Origin: Pomphorhynchus laevis
Taxonomy: Eukaryota > Acanthocephala > Palaeacanthocephala > Echinorhynchida > Pomphorhynchidae
DNA: 64,000 nucleotides
Direction: 5' to 3'
Assembly (NCBI GenBank): GCA_012934845.2
Contig: WNNJ02003518.1
Coordinates: 62,001 to 126,000, forward strand
The stretch's first letter is position 1, and every line of letters begins with the position of its first letter. Positions 56,781 to 64,000 of this stretch are shown here, one piece after another. Under the pieces are notes generated by a model. It did no database searches and had not been told where the DNA came from. It was given only the letters and a program-made list of their open reading frames with translations. The position numbers and the translations under genes were made by a program.

Positions 56781-57400
56781 TTAGTGCGTCTTTGGGAGCA
56801 TGTAGAAGCGTCCCCAAGTTTTTTCACCTTTGCAAATTGCGTCCTTATCTTCTAGAGAGAGTACGTTCAATGATACATACTTAAGAATATGTTCCTCTAG
56901 TTTTGCACTAGTTTCGTTTAACAATGATTCCGAACATTTACTATATGTGCTTGAATTAAGATGTCTATTAGCTTCGTCAACGTATTCTGTTTTTTCCAAG
57001 CTACAGATTGGCCTGACTTGTCCGCTTTTTTATAATTATATCCTTACGCAGCTTCAATGATCTTAATGTGGCACGTTTTTCTTTCGACAAATTGTTTTTT
57101 GCTAGATAGTTCGGGATGAGGCTCATGTACTTGTTCCAAACTAAAGCTGCTACACTGTTTTCAGCCGATTTTTTAATGGCGGAATTTGTTATATTACTAA
57201 ACATGCGTTTGATTATTGATCTCAATGAAGTTGCTATATTGTACATATTAAATTCGTTAGTGCTTATATTATACCCAAGAGCTAAGTCTAGTAGTTCGAT
57301 TTCTCCTTTTTTTAATAAGTCATTCTCATTGGTTTTTACTACTTGTTTGAAGTTAAAGTTATTATTTGGTTGAACAATGTTTGTAGATTCTGTATTTTAT
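56781..57400 (-). pseudogene. Penelope E N-terminal RT extension
   Basis: Pieces 57246-57001 and 56999-56781: KSAENSVAALVWNKYMSLIP, LKLRKDIIIKK (then ADKSG in another frame, the RT1 basic word), EYVDEANRHLNSSTY and WGRFYMLPKTH (motif 2). Continuous with 56708-55962 apart from frame breaks. Confidence 0.75.
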
Positions 57401-57480
57401 ATTAAATATAAATATTTTGTATTTTAGAAGATTCTGTATTTTATGTTAAATTAAATATTCTGTATTTTATATTTTTAGAT
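57387..57480 (+). repeat. Short tandem repeat at the Penelope E / Naiad junction
   Basis: About three irregular copies of GATTCTGTATTTTATRTTAAAT. It marks the 5' edge of the inserted Naiad-like copy and may stem from template slippage during insertion. Confidence 0.6.
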
Positions 57481-57629
57481 TAAATGATAACAACGACAAA
57501 ACTAAAATTTACAATTCGTTATATAATAACTTAAATGATTACTTTAGTAAGCTGATTAATAGTGAAAGCTCGAATATATCTAAGATAAAAATTTGGAAAG
57601 ATTATATATTTGATAAAATTAAAAATAAA

Positions 57630-58355
57630 ATGAAAATAACAAACAATTATAAAAGGAAAGATAAAACTAATAAAGATATGCATAAAGAACTTACTAAATT
57701 AAAGGATAACTATATAATAACAACTATTGATAAAGCTAGTAATAACTTTGTCTTCATACGCAAAAAGCTTTATTATGATATACTAATGAAAGAGGTTAAT
57801 TCTAATGATTTAAATGTAAATCCAACATATGAACGTAGTGAGTTGAGTTTTGAAACAATTATTACAAGTCACTGTTCTATAATGGATAAAAAGGGTATAA
57901 AGGTTGAATTAGATAATAAAACTATACCTATATTATATTGGAATCCAAAATTACATAAAAATCCAATAAAACCTAGGTTCATATGTCGTGCGTTTAAATG
58001 TACATTAAAACCACTTTCTGTCTATATGAATAAAATACTTAAAGTAATTAAAGCACACTTTAAAAAATATTGCAAGGTAATCGAAATTAATACTGGTATA
58101 AAACACTATTTCAGTATTAATTCTACAAAAGAATTTTTAGAACAGGCAAAAGGAATAAATTTTCAAAATATAAATACATACGATTTTAGTAAGCTTTATA
58201 CAAATCTAGGTTTAGTAGATATTAAAGAAGCGTTAGTAAAATTAATTAATCTTATATTCGGAAAAAGATATACATATATATGTTATAATAACTATAACGC
58301 TTATCTAACAAAAATTAAACCATCTAATATAAATATATGGATAAAATTGAATTAA
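57630..58355 (+). pseudogene. Naiad-like reverse transcriptase N-terminal part, copy 2
   Basis: 241 open codons with the same words as copy 1: TTIDKASNNFVFIRKKLYY, IPILYWNPKLHKNPIKPRF, INTYDFSKLYTNLGL (motif 3). After LIFGKRYTYICYNNYNAYLT it runs in frame further than copy 1, to the region before GIFRQVKG-type motif 4. Confidence 0.8.
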
Positions 58356-58539
58356 TAGAATCCTTAAATATTTTGATAAATCAAAATTATTTAAAAGTAG
58401 GGACATCTATATTTAGACAAGTAAAAGGTGTTCCAATGGTGGTAATAGTAGCCCAATTATAGCTGACTTATTTTTAAGCTTTATAGAATATAAATTTGTT
58501 CATAACTGTTTAAAAAATAAATCTAAACAATATAAATAT

Positions 58540-59022
58540 ATGAAATATATGTTTCGATACATTGATGATATATGTGTATTTAATTCTAATAATTTTTATT
58601 CAATTAGTGAACAAATTTATCCAGAAAGCCTTATTCTTAACAAAACCAATATTAATGATAAAGAAGGTGTATATCTTGATATGAACATTAAATTAACATT
58701 AACTAAAACTACTATTAATTTATATCGTAAAGATGACATATTTAAATTTACAAGAAACATATTTTTGCATGAGCATTCATGCATACCATATAATATAAAA
58801 TATAATACATTAAATAATGAAATTTTAAGAATTGCAACAATATGTAATGATATTGGCTTTCTTCAAAATCATTTAAATAATTTAATAGATACATATTTTA
58901 AACTAGGTTACTATAAAAATAACATCAAGCAGAAAATAGTAAAATATATAAATCAACACAATAATATAAAGAATAAATTTAAACTCTTAAGTGGCAAATT
59001 TTTATGGATGGATAATAAATAA
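58540..59022 (+). pseudogene. Naiad-like reverse transcriptase C-terminal part, copy 2
   Basis: 160 open codons from MKYMFRYIDDICVFN (catalytic YIDD) through VYLDMNIKLTLTKTT to the stop. The preceding piece 58337-58530 holds FRQVKGVPM and IIADLF in two frames. The end is 30 bases short of the structured 3' block. Confidence 0.8.
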
Positions 59023-59096
59023 TATACTTTGTATTAGAATAAGATACTAGATAGTTATTTCAGAGGAAATACATCATTAGCATGTATTTGGCCCCG

Positions 59097-59166
59097 CTGC
59101 TATGTTGGGTAGAGGAGTTAGGGGCCGAAACCTGATAGCATAGCAGTTCCTCCTGATGACCTCTAA
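59097..59166 (+). ncRNA. Hammerhead-like RNA with interleaved helices, Naiad 3' end
   Basis: Order: helix III strand 59097-59109; UA 59110-59111; helix I strand 59112-59117; helix II strand 59118-59124; CC; GAAA 59127-59130; helix III partner 59131-59146 (13 pairs, 3-base bulge); helix I partner 59147-59152; CUGAUGA 59153-59159; helix II partner 59160-59166 (7 pairs). There are no linkers between helices. A competing GGCCCC/GGGGCC stem (59090-59095 with 59121-59126) is possible. Copy 1 (about 6190-6290, minus) is degenerate. Confidence 0.55.
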
Positions 59167-59332
59167 TTCTTATTATGATACAACGTCTGTTATTTATTAG
59201 TCAATTCATAAAAATGACGTTTATTTTAATTTTTATGTTTTTTAACTTGATTTTAATTATAGAAAATCTAAAAACAATTATTAATTTTATTATTTAATTA
59301 TTAAATTTTGATTTAGCATTATTATGTTTTGT

Positions 59333-59735
59333 TTATTTTATAATTATATAACAATACGTAGACTCTGTTAGCTGATTTAATTCATATATATTATTGCTTT
59401 GAATATTCCGGCTTTGAATATTTTCAATACGTATATTGGTATTAGATGCCCGTCGTAGTGTTCCATTCCACCTAGTGATTATTTTATCTCGATAACAACA
59501 ATCAATGTTATTAAGATTGACACAGCGGTTTTTTAAGCACAATCCTTTCGGGATAACTTTCTTATCTACACAAATAGCCATGAATTGAAAATGTGACTTC
59601 ATTCTTGCTTTTAACCTTCCTGACAGGATGTCTTTACACATACGATTAGATAGTTTTGGTTGTATGCTAAACTGTCTTCCAGGATCACCCATGATTCGTT
59701 TATATATTCCAAATTTTTTCAATAAACTGGTGGTT
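59333..59735 (-). pseudogene. Penelope E N-terminal region
   Basis: 129 open codons: MGDPGRQFSIQPKLSN and FMAICVDKKVIPKGLCLKNR, the typical N-terminal IPKGL word of Penelope-like proteins, then RWNGTLRRASNTNIR. Separated from the rest of Penelope E by the Naiad-like insertion. The first 85 bases are repeated at 54966-55049. Confidence 0.75.
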
Positions 59736-59890
59736 AAATCGGAGCAAAATCACTCCGATGACTCAACGGCAGATTGGTCAATGTACGAAAAGGCGGAAGA
59801 GAGTCTTGGAGACAAGTTTCCTTACAGTAGCTATGTTGGATCATCAAAGAATATCGGTAACGGGAGATAGCCGAACAAACAAATCAAGAC
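59736..59890. other. Spacer between Penelope E and the RTE LINE
   Basis: No feature recognised. Confidence 0.4.
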
Positions 59891-60112
59891 AATGAAAATG
59901 ACAAGCAACACATTTACAAAACAAAAATCAAGTGTGAAGAACAATGGTCAACTCCCCACTGACCGGAGGAGTTTTTATTGTCGGGTGCTTTGTGACCAGG
60001 CAGTTGTCAGAGACAGCGAAAGAGGCATCAACATCCGCAGCGGACTATCTTTCATGTAGGAACGTGGAATGTCATCTCGCTGACGGGGAAGGAACCATAA
60101 TTTGTTGAATAG

Positions 60113-60826
60113 GTGGTTAGCTTCGGTCGTGAAATAGTCGGAGTGACTTCTCTTCACTATTCTGGAACTGAAACTAAACTATTGGATCAAGGCTGGACCT
60201 TGATTTATTCGGGTCTTACCAACGTAAAGCGACGACAGGCGGGTGTAGGGATACTTACAAGTCTCCGGTTGTTGTTCGTGGCAGAGAAGTTTAACCAAGT
60301 GAACAAAATGCTGGCGTCTCTGAGACTTTTAGTCAAAGAGGGAAAATAGATAACTGTTCTGTGTGCGTATGCTCCCAACATTATCTCGGAATACGCAGCC
60401 TTCGTGGAAGATCTTCAGGCTCTGCTTGATAGTACTCCTGTTGGAGATTTTCTCGTTCTATTGGGTGACATCAATGCACATGTTGGTAGCCACAGTAGCA
60501 CTTGGAAGAGAGTGTTGGGGAGGAACGGATTATCTGATCTGAATGCGAGTGGTGTTGAATTATCGCACTTTTGTTCTCGTAACAATTTGTGCTTAACCAA
60601 CACCATGTTTGAACATAGAGAGATACATGGATGCACATGGCATCAAGATTCTCTCAGTCAAAGATCAATGATCGATTTTATAATCGTTTCATGTGATCTG
60701 CGACGTTATGTTCTGGACACTCGTGTGAAGAGAGGGGCTAATCTGTCAACCGATCACTATCTTGTAGTTAGTAAACTTCGATGGCCGGATCGGATGCTAG
60801 ACAAGCCTGGTAAACCCAAATGTTGA
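60113..60826 (+). pseudogene. APE-type endonuclease of the RTE LINE
   Basis: GTWNVISLTGKE at about 60061, then RRQAGVGILTSL and, after a stop at 60347, VLCAYAPNIISEYAAFVEDL. FLVLLGDINAHVGS (catalytic GD-N), TMFEHREIHGCTWHQD, SMIDFIIVSCDLRRYVLDTR and GANLSTDHYLVVSKL (SDH-type, here TDH) follow. These are the characteristic RTE words in the right order. Confidence 0.85.
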
Positions 60827-60907
60827 GCGAGGGCGTGGTGGGAGCGTCTATCAAATGTTTCTGCAAAATAACGTGTTTCTGGCTACATCCGGGAGGACTT
60901 TTCTCGG

Positions 60908-62050
60908 TTGCCAGAAGAGGTGAAGATCATTGATCAGGAATGGGATATGTTCAGATCCTCGCTTGACAAAGCAACTGTTAAAAGTTGTGGCTCGAAGGCA
61001 TTAGGTGCTTGTCGCAGAGAAAACATTCGAACTGCTTGGTGGACACCAAGAGTTAGAGATTTTGTCCCACAGAAAAAACTGGCTTATAAGGCAACTTTGT
61101 CAGTTAAATCAGTGGAAACCGTAGACAAGTACCGAAAGGCAAAGAGGGCTTCAGCTCGAGCAGTTATTGAAGCGAAGGCGACTTGGGAAATGTTTGGAGA
61201 GCACTTAGAGCTTGATTATAGGTCAGCTTCGAAGATGTTCTAGATTACGATCAGGAACATTCGTGTTTGAAAGGAGAAAACTCCTCAAACTGTCTATGAC
61301 AAAACAGGATCTATGTTGACTGACATTGAAGAAATTCTTGGTTGCTGGAAAGAGCATTTTAGGAGTCTCCTTAATCCGATCGATATGCCTTCTATTGTAG
61401 AAGTAGAGCCTTTAGAACCAACGGAAGAGCTCATCTCTTTGGTAGAGGTCATTGCTGTTGTTGAAAAACTTTGTAATGGCAAGTCTTCTCTAGTAGACGA
61501 GATTCGACCTAAAGCTTTAAAGGCTCTCGACGTTGTTGGCGTGAAATGGCTAACTCGGATCTTCAGCGTTGCATTGAAGTAGGGCAAGGTTCCTAGTGGG
61601 GGTGGTTGTACCGATTTTTAAGAAAGGCGACCGAAGAGTGTGTTCGAATTATTAGGGCATCACACTTCTTAGCCAAACTGGTAAGCTATTTGCTAGGATT
61701 CTTGAGTTAAGGATATGGCCTATAGTTGAGGGACAGTTGCAAGATAAACAATGCGGCTTTCGTCCAGGTCGTGGAACTACAGATCAGCTCTTTACTCTCT
61801 CAACTATCCTTGAACGGTTTTGGGAGTTCGCTCAACCGGTCTATAAGATTTGGAGAAGGCGTTCGACCGAGTTCCGCAAGAGAGGTTGTGGGCGGACTCT
61901 CTGGAAAGGGATCTCGAAGTAGGCCTTGATACCGATGGAGAGATCAAATCTCGAAACTGGCCGAAGACTGCCTTGGCGTATCTGTAAGATGACTCTGGTC
62001 TGTCGCCCAGGATCGCGATGTCTGGAGTAGTTTGGTTCGTGCACTGCCGA
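60908..62050 (+). pseudogene. Linker and reverse transcriptase of the RTE LINE
   Basis: Linker TAWWTPRVRDFVPQKKLAYK (RTE-typical W-W). RT start EEILGCWKEHFRSLLNP, then AVVEKLCNGKSSLVDEIRPK, a broken YRGITLL region near 61650, QCGFRPGRGTTDQLFTL, and DLEKAFDRVPRE in another frame near 61850. The catalytic YADD region appears deleted: the frame passes from the motif 3 area to the C-terminal WSSLVRALP within 150 bases. Confidence 0.75.
62038..62048 (+). repeat. Target-site duplication, left copy
   Basis: CGTGCACTGCC, repeated at 62737-62747. Removing one copy plus the MITE restores the RTE C-terminal reading, which is strong support for a real target-site duplication. Confidence 0.85.
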
Positions 62051-62736
62051 CTGTCCGCAAAAATCTCCGCAGGAGATTTTTGGCGTAAAAATCTCCTGAA
62101 AATTTATTCACCCCTAAAATGAAATATTTCAAAGAAAATATAATCAGGAGCAATAAAGGAAAGGAAAAGACAGATTATGAAGGATATTTCTACACTATTT
62201 TGGCGTAAAAATCTCCTGAAAATTTATTCACCCCTAAAATGCAAAATTTCAAAGAAAATATTATCATATGAATGTAATCATAAAAATATAATCATTAAAA
62301 TAATACTTGCTTTGAGCTTTGTTCCCCCTTCCCACTTTCTCCCTTTCCTTTATTGCTCCTGATTACCTAAATTGCTTCACTACCTAAACACTACCTAAAA
62401 ACTACCTAATAGTGTATAATATTGCTTCGCTACCTAAACACTATTAGGTAGTGTTTCTACACTATCTAATAGTGTAGAAATATCCTTCATAAGCTATCTT
62501 TTCCTTTCCTTTATTGCTCCTGATTATATTTTCTTTGAAATTTTTCATTTTAGGGGTGAATAAATTTTCAGGAGATTTTTACGCCAAAATAGTGTAAAAA
62601 TATCCTTCATAAGCTATCTTTTCCTTTCCTTTATTGCTCCTGATTATATTTTCTTTGAAATTTTTCATTTTAGAGGTGAATAAATTTTCAGGGTATTTTT
62701 ACGCCAAAAATCTCCTGAGGAGATTTTTGCGCTCAA
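62049..62736. mobile_element. Foldback MITE with composite terminal inverted repeats
   Basis: Left end GCAAAAATCTCC and right end GGAGATTTTTGC are inverted. Inside are two direct copies of a 120-bp unit (62078-62200, and a partial copy at 62199-62262), answered by two inverted copies (62463-62588 and 62589-62711). The centre (62385-62475) holds small palindromes with CTACCTAAACACTA. No coding capacity. It is flanked by an 11-bp direct repeat. Superfamily unknown; the TSD length would suit a Mutator-like element. Confidence 0.8.
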
Positions 62737-62747
62737 CGTGCACTGCC
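62737..62747 (+). repeat. Target-site duplication, right copy
   Basis: CGTGCACTGCC, partner of 62038-62048. Confidence 0.85.
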
Positions 62748-62790
62748 TCAACGAATCGACACACGGACCAGTGTTTGACAGGAAAAATCT

Positions 62791-63357
62791 TGTGTATAAT
62801 TAGTTTTTTCTTGTCAAAAAATTGTTGTTGTTTTACAGTTGCTTGTTATCTGCATTTTCTCTCTAGTTTTATCTACTATATAAGTTGAAAGCTGCTGTCG
62901 GTAATTAATTGAACTACACTCAACGATCAGCATCATATTCGTCACTACTAGCGTCAGATCTGACAGGCAGCGATTATCAGTACTATGAGCCATATCAATG
63001 ACGTTTTTGCTGCCTGTGTGATTTTTGAAAAACAGCATTTCCAATTAATTGCTCAAGTTCCAGTTGCAAAAACTCATTAACTAGAAACTTGCTTATCAGA
63101 CCATCACTATCCATATCATGCGATTCATTTGTTGCTGCATCTCGTCATTCGTTGGATCTTTCAGTGGATTCGCAAGTACACTCTTCCTATATATAGTTGC
63201 GGACTGGGCTCCATATAAGATACTTTCAAATACTAAATTATCGTAACAGTAACCAACCAAAGACCAGAGACAAATTGTTTATTTTGACAACGTGTTATTC
63301 CTCACTTAGATCTTTATCAAGTCAAATTATATATAATATATAAAAATAAATCATTTA
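62791..63357. other. Unassigned stretch
   Basis: No gene recognised. The minus strand around 63270-63310 (CTTGATAAAGATC ... AACACGTTGTCAAAATAAAC) faintly resembles a Penelope 3' tail. Confidence 0.4.
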
Positions 63358-63716
63358 TACTAAATGGTGTTGCTTGTTAGACTGGACTTTGAATGACGAC
63401 TTTCAGTCACCATGTCACTTCTAGACGACCAATGAGTACCCGGCAACACTCATCAGTAGAATGAAGTACTCACTGGCCGTTTCGGTTGCCTGTGTGAAAT
63501 TGTGAATAAAATGTTTACGACACTTTGCTTAAGTGTCTGAGGCTTACGCTCTTTACCAGATCGAATTGCTGTGCGGACCATCCTTAAACACTAAGCATAG
63601 GTTGTTGCTGAATTGTCGCTGCACTCGTTAAATCTTTAATGGATACTGCATGAAAACATGCAGTGAGCGGATGTGCTAAGTAGACAACAGTCCAGGATTT
63701 CTTTCAAAATACGGCA
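63358..63716 (+). repeat. R-family repeat, full unit R6
   Basis: The most complete unit, from CTAAATGGTGTTGC to the start of the next unit at 63717, about 358 bp. The following partial unit R7 is in tandem. The unit length equals that of the 52304 array and the ribozyme blocks are related, but the rest of the sequence is not obviously similar, so these are two families of one type. Confidence 0.85.
63415..63490 (-). ncRNA. Hammerhead-like RNA with interleaved helices, R6 copy
   Basis: Minus-strand order: helix II strand 63490-63484; GAAA 63483-63480; helix III strand 63479-63466; helix I strand 63465-63457; CUGAUGA 63456-63450; helix II partner 63449-63442; GG; helix III partner 63439-63426; UC 63425-63424; helix I partner 63423-63415. 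Helix III has 14 pairs (two G-U), helix II 7 with a bulged U, helix I 8 with a bulged A. All core bases intact. Confidence 0.65.
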
Positions 63717-63860
63717 TTTATACAAAATGATGTTGCCTGTTATAGTGGACTTTGATTCACGACTTTCAGTCACTATGTTACTTCTATACGACTAATGAGT
63801 ACCCGGCAACACTCATCAATAGAATGAAGTACTCACTTGTCGTTTCGGTTGCCGGTGTGA
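63717..63860 (+). repeat. R-family repeat, partial unit R7
   Basis: Second unit in tandem with R6, ending just after the GAAA/helix II part, where it turns into the inverted copy R8. CUGAUGA is changed to UUGAUGA in this copy, but most helix pairs are kept. Confidence 0.8.
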
Positions 63861-64000
63861 CAAGAAAGTCGTGAATCAAAGTCCAGTCTAACAAGCAACA
63901 CCATTTTGTATAAATGCCATATTTCGAAAGAAATTCTGGACCGTTGTTTACTCAGGACATCTGTGCACTACTTTTATACATGTCGTATCCATTAAGGATC
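63861..64000 (-). repeat. R-family repeat, inverted copy R8, runs off window
   Basis: Begins at GAAAGTCGTGAATC and continues through AAGCAACACCATTTTG to ATTAAGGATC at the window end. With R7 it forms a foldback with almost no spacer. Confidence 0.8.

Larger units (their letters stand above)
57480..59395 (+). mobile_element. Naiad-like Penelope element, copy 2, 5'-truncated
   Basis: Same family as 5985-8230 with near-identical protein, on the plus strand and inserted into Penelope E. It starts inside the region before the RT and keeps the reverse transcriptase and 3' end, including a well-formed structured RNA block (59097-59166) and a non-coding tail to about 59385. Two to three frame breaks. 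Confidence 0.8.
55083..59735 (-). mobile_element. Penelope-like element E, nearly full length, split by a Naiad-like insertion
   Basis: In order on the minus strand: N-terminal part (59735-59333), interruption by a Naiad-like copy on the other strand (about 57480-59395), reverse transcriptase (57400-55962), GIY-YIG endonuclease (55881-55177) and a hammerhead-like tail (55083-55115). The RT and nuclease parts each have long open frames. Words are nearest to the Poseidon/Neptune groups of Penelope-like elements. The second copy's start follows at 55049. Confidence 0.8.
59890..62790 (+). mobile_element. RTE-type LINE, interrupted by a MITE
   Basis: APE-type endonuclease (60060-60826), a basic linker (60908-61243) and reverse transcriptase (61313-62050) in order. 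The C-terminus is split by the foldback element at 62049-62736. The coding sense ...WSSLVRALP before the insertion continues as ...VRALPQRIDTRTSV and a stop after it. RTE elements have a single main ORF like this one. Heavily broken, so an old copy. Confidence 0.85.

Noticed and set aside
63415-63490. An ordinary type I, II or III hammerhead in the R unit
   Set aside because: No second GAAA or CUGANGA lies at a distance that would complete a canonical order. A type II reading would need helix III and I hairpins within 22 bases.

Overview
This window is animal nuclear DNA: A+T-rich, with intron-containing genes and long (TA)n tracts, and mostly built of retrotransposon remains. The one host gene I can establish is WTAP (Fl(2)d), the coiled-coil subunit of the m6A writer complex. 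It lies on the minus strand in four coding exons between 31349 and 14706, with introns of about 5.8, 5.5 and 2.2 kb. The mix of Penelope-like elements (several with GIY-YIG endonucleases), CR1/L2-type, RTE-type and I/Jockey-type LINEs suits an invertebrate. A flatworm is plausible, but the sequence does not prove it.

Layout. 1-696: Gag frame of a Ty3/gypsy-like LTR element running off the edge. 1-6 kb: Penelope-like elements A and B. 6-8.2 kb: a second, distant Penelope lineage (Naiad-like by its protein signature). 8.4-13.7 kb: two RT elements of an R2-like class with a restriction-like endonuclease domain, head to tail. 13.7-14.2 kb: a Naiad-like N-terminal GIY-YIG fragment. 14.7-31.35 kb: WTAP, whose introns hold an I/Jockey-like LINE, an inverted Penelope copy, another Penelope copy, two copies of a 357-bp repeat and a 700-bp foldback. 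31.4-33 kb: microsatellites and Penelope ends. 33-44 kb: L2-like LINEs, an I/Jockey-like LINE and fragments. 44.9-49.2 kb: a nearly full CR1-like LINE. 49.3-51.4 kb: a third R2-like element. 52.3-54 kb: a tandem array of 358-bp units. 54-59.7 kb: Penelope E, split by a Naiad-like copy. 59.9-62.8 kb: an RTE LINE with a foldback MITE inserted near its C-terminus. 63.36-64 kb: more 357-bp repeats.

The most notable signal is in RNA structure. The 357-bp dispersed repeat (R family), the 358-bp array and the 3' end of a Naiad-like element each carry a compact 70-76 nt block with all three hammerhead ribozyme boxes (CUGAUGA, GAAA, NUH) and three matching helices. The strand order in all three is one that no circular permutation of a normal hammerhead gives: the helices interleave as 1-2-3-1'-2'-3'. 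Helix sequences differ between families but pairing is kept. A single copy should be unable to fold this way, so pairing between copies (dimer or neighbouring tandem unit) is the natural prediction. Ordinary minimal Penelope-type hammerheads also occur at several element ends. Together the Penelope reverse transcriptases and the small ribozyme repeats look like an autonomous/non-autonomous pair, similar to metazoan retrozymes.
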